Shown here: positions 5,533 to 10,408 of the stretch, one piece after another
Position numbering within the stretch: position 1 is the first letter of the stretch
How the letters are laid out: every line of letters starts with the position of its first letter
Assembly: GCA_045531235.1 (NCBI GenBank)
Contig: JAZSDQ010000052.1
Location: 1-10,408 of the forward strand
Length of the DNA: 10,408 nt
Source of the DNA: RGIG5579 sp045531235
Lineage (GTDB): Bacteria; Bacillota; Clostridia; Oscillospirales; SIG627
Direction: 5' to 3'
Program-made: the position numbers and the translations under genes
Notes under the pieces: generated by a model
Databases searched by the model: none
The model's input: only the letters and a program-made list of their open reading frames with translations
Told to the model about the DNA's origin: nothing

Positions 5533-7629
5533 ATGTTTGAAAATCATAGAATATTCAAATATGAATACGCCGGCAGACCGCTGATCATCGAAACCGGTAA
5601 GATCAGCCAGCTCGCCAACGGCTCTTGTCTTGTCCGTTACGGCGACACCTGCATTCTGGCAAACGCAACTGCTTCTGCAGCTCCCAGAGACGGAATCGAT
5701 TTTCTTCCCCTCTCTGTTGACTACGAAGAAAGACTGTATGCCGTAGGCCGTATTCCCGGAAGCTTTAACAGAAGAGAAGGACGTCCCTCTACCAAGGCCA
5801 TTCTGACCTCCCGTGTGATCGACCGTCCCATCCGTCCTCTGTTCCCCAAGGATCTGAGAAACGACGTATGCATTTCCCTTTTGACTCTCGCAGTTGATCA
5901 GGACAACTCTCCCGAGATTGCCGCAATGATCGGCGCATCGATTGCCCTTTCCATTTCGGATATTCCCTGGAACGGTCCTATCGGCGGTGCATTCGTAGGT
6001 CTTGTTGATGGCGAAATCGTGATTAACCCCACCTTGGCACAGCGCGAAAAGAGCACTTTGGAACTGACCGTAGCTGCCAGCGAAAAGAAGGTAGTTATGA
6101 TCGAAGCAGGCGCAAAGGAAGTTTCCGATGAGGAAATGTACAGCGCCATTATGAAAGCCTTTGAAGAGATTCAGGGCCTTGTAAAATTCATCAACACCAT
6201 CGTAGCTGAGATCGGCAAGCCCAAGTTCAGCTATCCTTCCTGCGAAGTGGATCACGATATGTTCGAGGCGATCAAAGAATTTGCCATCGACGATGTAAAA
6301 GCCGCTCTCGACACCGACGACAAGACCGTTCGCGACGAGAGAATGCAGGTTGTTTACAACAAGATCTACGAGAAGTTTGATGAAACCTATCCCGATCAGA
6401 GACTGGCTATCAACGAGTGTGTATACAAGCTGCAGAAGTTTGTTGTCCGCCGTTGGCTTCTTGATGAGAAGAAGAGAGTTGACGGAAGAAGAATGGACGA
6501 GATCCGTCCCCTCGCTTCCGAAGTCGGCCTGATCCCCCGTGTTCACGGCTCAGGTCTTTTCACCAGAGGTCAGACTCAGGTGCTCACTCTGGCTACCCTC
6601 GGTTCCGTTTCCGATCAGCAGCTGTTGGACGGCGTGGATACCGAAGAAACCAAGCGTTATATGCACCACTACAATATGCCCGGCTACTCCGTAGGTGAAG
6701 CAAAAGCTTCCCGTAGCCCCGGCAGACGTGAGATCGGCCACGGCGCTCTTGCGGAAAGAGCTCTGGAGCCTGTTCTCCCCTCCATGGAAGAATTCCCCTA
6801 CACCATTCGTTTGGTTTCTGAGATCGTATCCTCCAACGGATCCACCTCTCAGGGCTCCATCTGCGGCTCTACTTTGGCACTGATGGATGCAGGCGTTCCC
6901 ATCAAGGCACCCGTTGCCGGTATTTCCTGCGGCCTCATTACCGAAGGCGATGAATGGGATACCATGATCGACATTCAGGGTCTTGAGGACTTCTTCGGCG
7001 ATATGGACTTTAAAGTAGCGGGTACTCACAAGGGTATCACCGCCATTCAGATGGACCTGAAGATCGACGGTCTGACTCCCGAGATCATTAAGCAGGCTCT
7101 GGAAACCACCCACACCGCAAGACTTTACATTCTGGACGAAGTTATGCTCAAAGCCATCGACAAGCCCAGAGAAGATGTTTCCGAATTCGCTCCCAAGATG
7201 ATCTCCATGAAGATCAAGGTAGACAAGATTCGCGAAGTCATCGGTACCGGCGGTAAGGTGATCCAGAAGATCTGTGCCGATTCCGGCGCAAAGGTTGACA
7301 TTGAAGACGATGGAAGCCTCTTCATTTCCGCTGTGAACCGTGACGCTGCCTACGCTGCAAAGGCAATGGTAGACGCCATCGTGTTTGAGCCCGAAGTTGG
7401 TATGGTGTTTGATAACTGCACCGTTACCAGACTGATGACCTTCGGCGCATTCGTAGAATTCGCTCCCGGCAAGGAAGGCCTTGTGCACATCTCCAAGCTG
7501 GATAAGAAGAGAGTGGAAAAGGTAGAAGACGTCTGCAAGGTTGGCGACAAGATGAAGGTAAAACTCATCGAGATCGACGACAAGGGCAGAATCAACCTCT
7601 CCCGCAAGGATGCAATGGACGAAGAGTAA
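5533..7629 (+). CDS. pnp: Polyribonucleotide nucleotidyltransferase (PNPase)
   Basis: PNPase is a trimeric phosphorolytic 3'-5' exoribonuclease of mRNA turnover, releasing nucleoside diphosphates. At 698 aa it is full length. The domains in order are a first RNase PH domain (about 1-215, including GSFNRREGRPSTKAILTSR at 76-94), a helical domain (about 235-310), the catalytic second RNase PH domain (about 312-545), KH (about 555-615) and S1 (about 622-692). In the catalytic domain, GDMDFKVAGT (489-498) holds the acidic metal ligands; D486 and D492 appear to correspond to those of the E. coli enzyme. The KH loop is GTGG (571-574). The ATG at 5533 starts the conserved family N-terminus. Its ribosome binding site is weak (AGG at 5523-5525), and the gap from the rpsO stop is only 13 bp, so coupling to rpsO translation is likely. 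The open frame extends upstream to 5428 but overlaps rpsO and was not used. Confidence 0.97.
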   Translation: MFENHRIFKYEYAGRPLIIETGKISQLANGSCLVRYGDTCILANATASAAPRDGIDFLPLSVDYEERLYAVGRIPGSFNRREGRPSTKAILTSRVIDRPIRPLFPKDLRNDVCISLLTLAVDQDNSPEIAAMIGASIALSISDIPWNGPIGGAFVGLVDGEIVINPTLAQREKSTLELTVAASEKKVVMIEAGAKEVSDEEMYSAIMKAFEEIQGLVKFINTIVAEIGKPKFSYPSCEVDHDMFEAIKEFAIDDVKAALDTDDKTVRDERMQVVYNKIYEKFDETYPDQRLAINECVYKLQKFVVRRWLLDEKKRVDGRRMDEIRPLASEVGLIPRVHGSGLFTRGQTQVLTLATLGSVSDQQLLDGVDTEETKRYMHHYNMPGYSVGEAKASRSPGRREIGHGALAERALEPVLPSMEEFPYTIRLVSEIVSSNGSTSQGSICGSTLALMDAGVPIKAPVAGISCGLITEGDEWDTMIDIQGLEDFFGDMDFKVAGTHKGITAIQMDLKIDGLTPEIIKQALETTHTARLYILDEVMLKAIDKPREDVSEFAPKMISMKIKVDKIREVIGTGGKVIQKICADSGAKVDIEDDGSLFISAVNRDAAYAAKAMVDAIVFEPEVGMVFDNCTVTRLMTFGAFVEFAPGKEGLVHISKLDKKRVEKVEDVCKVGDKMKVKLIEIDDKGRINLSRKDAMDEE

Positions 7630-7632
7630 AAC

Positions 7633-7665
7633 AAAAAAAGGAACCGAAAATCGGTTCCTTTTTTT
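7633..7665. terminator. Bidirectional intrinsic terminator between pnp and the blaR1-like gene
   Basis: A GC-rich core stem (7640-7647 with 7651-7658, 8 bp) has a 3-nt loop and is flanked by seven A (7633-7639) and seven T (7659-7665). It therefore reads as hairpin plus T-tract from either strand. It lies 3 bp after the pnp stop codon. On the other strand its A/T flank overlaps the stop codon (7666-7664) of the blaR1-like gene. Confidence 0.93.
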
Positions 7666-9871
7666 ATTTATTTTCCGTTCCTTGTTTTCCCCAATAACTA
7701 AGGCTTTCGCCGTTGGCAGTGAGAAGTAAATTTCCATCGCTGACGGAGATGTCATAGAGGATCTCTTCTTCCGAAAATTGAGGCTTCAGCTTTATTTTCC
7801 AAGCGCTTTCCGTTTCAGCAAACGAAAGCTCTCCCGCATCGGAAAGAAATATGTTGTAATACTCTCTTTTCCCGCCGTGATCATAGGGCTCCCACACCGT
7901 TAAAGTAAAGGTGAAAAGTCCCGAAGTGGGGCCATAGGCAAGGGTGCATTTTTCTTCCTTTCCGTCGGAATCAATATCAAAAGTCGCCGTATCAATCATA
8001 GGACTGTAGCTTGTGGTAGCAATAATGGGAAAATCAGACCAGAATAAGGCTTCCAATTCTTTTCGGTATGCCTCATCGATGGTGTAGGCGTAGCTGGAAT
8101 GAGGCATTTGAATGGGACAGATGGTAATGCTTTTTTTATCCAGCGATAAAAGATACGACGCTATAATGATCTTCATTTCCTCTAAGGTAGCCGAGGATTT
8201 ATGAAGATCCCACAGTTCCTCTTTGGTATAATTCCGGTTCTTTCCGGGAAGCAGACCGCAGGAATACGAATTCCCTGCCATTTGCCAGATATAGACCTCC
8301 AGTCCCTTGTCGGTAGCAAGGTCAAAATACCCCGGGAATTTCGCTCTTAAAAAATCCACCTCCGTATCCGTCACCGCCGTTACGGTTTCCGGCCCGTCTG
8401 CACCGCCTACGGTGCTGATACTTTCCCCAAGATCATTCCGATAATAGCTGATGCGGTTCAAAACAACGTCAAAAGAAAGATAGCCTTTTGCGCTGCGGCA
8501 CAGATCTTTCATAAGGTAATATCCGATCCTCTCCCCCGGACCCTGGCCCTGGTGAAGAACGGCTTTTTCATATACTCCGTTTTCGTCTTTTACCGTATAT
8601 TCATATAAATCGGCAGAAGTAGTATATCCCTGATCCGTTCTTTTCCAAGGAGAAAGAAAGCTGCCTTTTTCCTCAGGCAAGGTATAAGAAAAATCAAATT
8701 GCATCAGAAGCTGGGTTTCGGTTTGAGATTGAATATGCGTAAGATAAATGACGGTCGTTTCATCTTTATACACAATGATGTTGCCGTTCTCGTAATCCTT
8801 TCCCGCAGCGCTGTATCCTTCCTCTGTCAATGCAGAAATAGGCAAAGTCAGCGTAACAGGCTCGGTATCCTGATGAAAAATGGTATAACCTTCCTGAGAA
8901 AAGATCTGTTCTTTTAACTCTGCATTTTTATCCTTTTCGGGAGGATCCGTCAAAAAGCAAATTGCCAAAGCAGCACAAGAGATCGCCGCTATCACTACGA
9001 TCCAAAAAGCAGGCTTTTTATAACTAAGCACCGATTTTATACGGGCCTTGATTCCAACTTCACCAAAGGCAAGAGGACAGGCTGCAATCATTTTTCGGCG
9101 CACACTGCAGTGAAGAAGGGCTTCGGAATAATCTGCTCTTTCCTCTTGACTGAGCGCAGCAATCACCTTTTCGTCACAGGCAATTTCGATATCTCGACAA
9201 AGAAAAATATACGCAAGCCACATCAAAGGGTGAAACCAATAAACGGCAAGAAGCAAAAAGCCCAAGGGCTTCCACCAATGGTCCTTCCGCTGAATATGGG
9301 CCTGTTCGTGGGCAATGACGTGGATTGCGGTTTCTTCCGTTACGGAAAACGGCAGATAGATCTTCGGTTTCACAGTTCCCAGAACGAAAGGCGAAGGAAT
9401 ATTCTCACTTTGATAAATATTTTCTTTCATTCTGACGGCCGTAGCAAGCTGTTTTTTCAGCCTGAAAAAGCTGATAACGGCATAGATCAAAAGCGCTGCC
9501 GCACCAAGGATCCAGATCTGTGCAAAGATCGGTATCCAGATTTGCAGCGGGTTGGCGCTCGCCCACGGATCGGGAGCAAGGGAAGTACCGATGACGGGAT
9601 TGATCACAGCATTCATCATAGAAATTCCCGTGTGGATCTGAGGAGTGGGATCCATCATAATATCGGGACTGACGGTTTCCGCGCTGGGGATCAGGCTCAT
9701 CACGCTTTCCACAGTGAACGGGCAGATCAAGCGAACGGCAACAACACCCCATAGCAAAACCGAAAGCCAGCGGGGCACACGACGCAGTGCCATTCTCAGG
9801 AGCAAAACTGCAAGAACGACCCAACCTGCGGAAATGCTCATATTTACGATCTTTAAAAAGAAGGCGTTCAT
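7664..9871 (-). CDS. BlaR1-like M56 family membrane metallopeptidase with atypical C-terminal domain
   Basis: This is a predicted membrane sensor-protease, 735 aa. In the family, an extracellular signal activates a zinc protease that relieves BlaI-type repression. Hydrophobic segments lie near 14-29, 35-52, 112-136, 203-225 and 288-307. The M56 core is intact: SPFVLGTVKPKIYLP (160-174), the zinc motif HEQAH (188-192) and EIACDE (229-234), with E229 the probable third ligand. After the last helix, residues about 308-735 should be extracytoplasmic. This region lacks the penicillin-binding SxxK/SxN/KTG layout of classical BlaR1. It contains STVGGADGPETV (486-497), a GGADGP motif I associate with other clostridial membrane proteins, and DIDSDGKEE (632-640), a possible calcium-binding DxDxDG loop. 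I do not recognise the rest. The ATG overlaps the end of the repressor operon signals: the repressor stop is 2 bp upstream and GGGAGA serves as the ribosome binding site. The ligand is unknown, and beta-lactams are not implied. Confidence 0.88.
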   Translation of the reverse strand: MNAFFLKIVNMSISAGWVVLAVLLLRMALRRVPRWLSVLLWGVVAVRLICPFTVESVMSLIPSAETVSPDIMMDPTPQIHTGISMMNAVINPVIGTSLAPDPWASANPLQIWIPIFAQIWILGAAALLIYAVISFFRLKKQLATAVRMKENIYQSENIPSPFVLGTVKPKIYLPFSVTEETAIHVIAHEQAHIQRKDHWWKPLGFLLLAVYWFHPLMWLAYIFLCRDIEIACDEKVIAALSQEERADYSEALLHCSVRRKMIAACPLAFGEVGIKARIKSVLSYKKPAFWIVVIAAISCAALAICFLTDPPEKDKNAELKEQIFSQEGYTIFHQDTEPVTLTLPISALTEEGYSAAGKDYENGNIIVYKDETTVIYLTHIQSQTETQLLMQFDFSYTLPEEKGSFLSPWKRTDQGYTTSADLYEYTVKDENGVYEKAVLHQGQGPGERIGYYLMKDLCRSAKGYLSFDVVLNRISYYRNDLGESISTVGGADGPETVTAVTDTEVDFLRAKFPGYFDLATDKGLEVYIWQMAGNSYSCGLLPGKNRNYTKEELWDLHKSSATLEEMKIIIASYLLSLDKKSITICPIQMPHSSYAYTIDEAYRKELEALFWSDFPIIATTSYSPMIDTATFDIDSDGKEEKCTLAYGPTSGLFTFTLTVWEPYDHGGKREYYNIFLSDAGELSFAETESAWKIKLKPQFSEEEILYDISVSDGNLLLTANGESLSYWGKQGTENK

Positions 9872-9873
9872 TT

Positions 9874-10239
9874 TTATTCTCCCGAACGATACAGTTGGAT
9901 CATCGCCTCAACCGCTGAGATTTCTTCCTCGCTCAGCCTGCGATTCTTTGTAAAAGCAGCGATAAAGGCAGGCAAAGATCCTTCAAAGGTCTTCTCTACC
10001 ATTTCATTGATCTCAGCAGCTTGTGCTTCTTCTTTACTGATCAGTGAAGTTACCACCGTATTTTCGTTTTTTACGACGCCACGCTGAGAAAGTCGCTTGA
10101 TGACCGTATACGTCGTGGTAGGCTTCCAACCAAGCTGCTCCTTGCAGAGCGCCACAAGATCACTGCTTTTGATGGGCTCATTCTCCCATAAAATCAAGCA
10201 AAAGCGGTATTCACTCTCAAAAATTTTCGGTATTTCCAT
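9874..10239 (-). CDS. BlaI/MecI/CopY family transcriptional repressor
   Basis: This is a winged-helix dimeric DNA-binding repressor, 121 aa, the usual length for the family. IFESEYRFCLILWENEPIKSS (about 6-26) is the start of the helix-turn-helix domain. The recognition region WKPTTTYTVIKRLSQRGVV (38-56) carries the family hallmark TTxYTxxxRLxxxG. The C-terminal part (about 70-115) is helical and acidic, as expected for dimerisation. The ATG at 10239-10237 was chosen with AAAGGAG (10252-10246) 6 nt upstream. A GTG one codon earlier is only 3 nt from the ribosome binding site and is less likely. It is the first gene of a two-gene operon with the M56 protease gene, 2 bp apart. In known systems the partner protease triggers repressor cleavage, but I cannot point to the site here. 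Two palindromes over its promoter are probable autoregulatory operators. Confidence 0.93.
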   Translation of the reverse strand: MEIPKIFESEYRFCLILWENEPIKSSDLVALCKEQLGWKPTTTYTVIKRLSQRGVVKNENTVVTSLISKEEAQAAEINEMVEKTFEGSLPAFIAAFTKNRRLSEEEISAVEAMIQLYRSGE

Positions 10240-10252
10240 CACTTTCTCCTTT

Positions 10253-10270
10253 GATCTAATGCGTTAGAGT
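10253..10270. promoter_or_regulatory. Promoter-distal operator of the BlaI-like repressor (op1)
   Basis: An imperfect 18-bp palindrome, GATCTAAT-GC-GTTAGAGT, with core TCTAA/TTAGA. It lies just downstream of the predicted transcript start and touches the ribosome binding site of the repressor gene. Its right arm is identical to that of the perfect palindrome at 10279-10296. Confidence 0.75.
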
Positions 10271-10278
10271 TCACCTAT

Positions 10279-10296
10279 ACTCTAACACGTTAGAGT
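10279..10296. promoter_or_regulatory. Core operator of the BlaI-like repressor (op2)
   Basis: A perfect 8+8-bp palindrome, ACTCTAAC-AC-GTTAGAGT. It covers the predicted -10 and part of the spacer, the expected place for repression. Its centre is 26 bp from that of the palindrome at 10253-10270. The half-site differs from the TACA/TGTA type of staphylococcal bla/mec operators as I recall them. Confidence 0.82.
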
Positions 10297-10307
10297 TCTT
10301 TTGTCAA
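10279..10307 (-). promoter_or_regulatory. Promoter of the blaI-blaR1-like operon
   Basis: On the minus strand a consensus -35, TTGACA (10307-10302), is followed after 17 bp by TAGAGT (10284-10279), matching the -10 consensus at 4 of 6 positions. The -10 is formed by an operator half-site. The transcript would begin near 10272. Confidence 0.75.
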
Positions 10308-10310
10308 GAG

Positions 10311-10350
10311 TTTATTAAAATAAACGGCTCGGTTGACCCAACCGAGCCGT
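10311..10350 (-). terminator. Strong hairpin terminator upstream of the blaI-like operon
   Basis: A perfect 11-bp GC-rich stem joins 10324-10334 to 10340-10350 with a 5-nt loop. On the minus strand it is followed by TTTATTTTAATAAA (10323-10310), so it probably ends the gene entering from the right edge. The opposite side has TTTTTT at 10357-10362, less tightly placed, so some bidirectional function is possible. Confidence 0.8.
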
Positions 10351-10376
10351 AATCGCTTTTTTAATTCTGTGAAGAA

Positions 10377-10408
10377 TTAACCTACGATACCGCTTCGCTC
10401 GATACCCT
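10377..10408 (-). CDS. Possible 3' end of a minus-strand gene entering from the right edge
   Basis: One minus-strand frame reads ...GIERSGIVG and stops with TAA at 10379-10377, about 27 bp before the hairpin terminator. That is the normal distance from a gene end to its terminator. Only nine whole codons are visible and another frame also ends here (TAG at 10384-10382), so neither frame nor product can be established. The stop codon lies in a small inverted repeat, TTAATTCT-GTGA-AGAATTAA (10361-10380). A 7-base direct repeat, CGATACC, occurs at 10385-10391 and 10400-10406. Confidence 0.3.
   Translation of the reverse strand, partial: GIERSGIVG

Noticed and set aside
5521..6546. 341-codon open frame on the minus strand antisense to pnp
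   Set aside because: It lies wholly opposite the well-conserved pnp reading frame, has no ribosome binding site that I could see, and its translation shows no recognisable domain. It is a by-product of pnp codon usage.
6550..7755. 401-codon minus-strand open frame over the 3' half of pnp and the terminator
   Set aside because: It runs through the bidirectional terminator and into the blaR1-like gene in another frame, and shows no family resemblance.
7664..10307. Beta-lactam resistance locus
   Set aside because: There is a BlaI-like and a BlaR1-like gene but no beta-lactamase or penicillin-binding protein gene, and the sensor region does not show penicillin-binding motifs.
10377..10408. Resemblance of the terminal residues ERSGIVG to the FtsK/SpoIIIE C-terminal DNA-binding region
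   Set aside because: Only nine codons are visible, and FtsK proteins continue past the GIVGP motif, whereas this frame stops at once.
1..10408. CRISPR array, insertion sequence, prophage or tRNA
   Set aside because: Reading both strands showed no regularly spaced repeats, no transposase or integrase, and no tRNA-like cloverleaf. The gene content looks like core chromosome.

Overview
The window looks like chromosomal DNA from an anaerobic, endospore-forming member of the Clostridia. Three things point there: an oxygen-sensitive class III ribonucleotide reductase with its radical-SAM activase, a full-length SpoIIE, and low-GC Gram-positive promoters and GGAGG-type ribosome binding sites. Base composition looks even, and no insertion sequence, integrase, CRISPR array, tRNA or rRNA was seen. 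I cannot name the genus.

Layout, left to right. (1) 1-1621, minus strand: an nrdG-nrdD operon with the activase gene first. nrdD runs off the left edge. A consensus sigma-A promoter is preceded by two NrdR-box-like palindromes. (2) 1632-2122, minus: a small lipoprotein gene with its own strong promoter and a strong terminator. (3) 2154-4682, minus: spoIIE, with a promoter whose 21-bp spacer and Spo0A-box-like -35 recall the known Spo0A-activated spoIIE promoter. (4) 4754-5044, plus: a divergent small gene for an unrecognised one-helix membrane protein. (5) 5094-7665, plus: rpsO-pnp (ribosomal protein S15 and polynucleotide phosphorylase), led by a structured 5' leader that probably serves S15 autoregulation and ended by a bidirectional terminator. 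(6) 7664-10307, minus: a BlaI-type repressor gene followed by a BlaR1/M56-type membrane metalloprotease gene. The protease has a large, unusual extracytoplasmic C-terminal region in place of the usual penicillin-binding sensor. Two palindromic operators lie over the promoter. (7) 10311-10408: a strong hairpin terminator and probably the last codons of another minus-strand gene.

The parts are mostly separate housekeeping or developmental units: dNTP supply, sporulation, RNA turnover and translation, and envelope sensing. The least ordinary unit is the BlaI/BlaR1-like pair, which appears to control only itself within the window and carries an unrecognised sensor. The most informative non-coding parts are the rpsO leader, the NrdR boxes and the spoIIE promoter.
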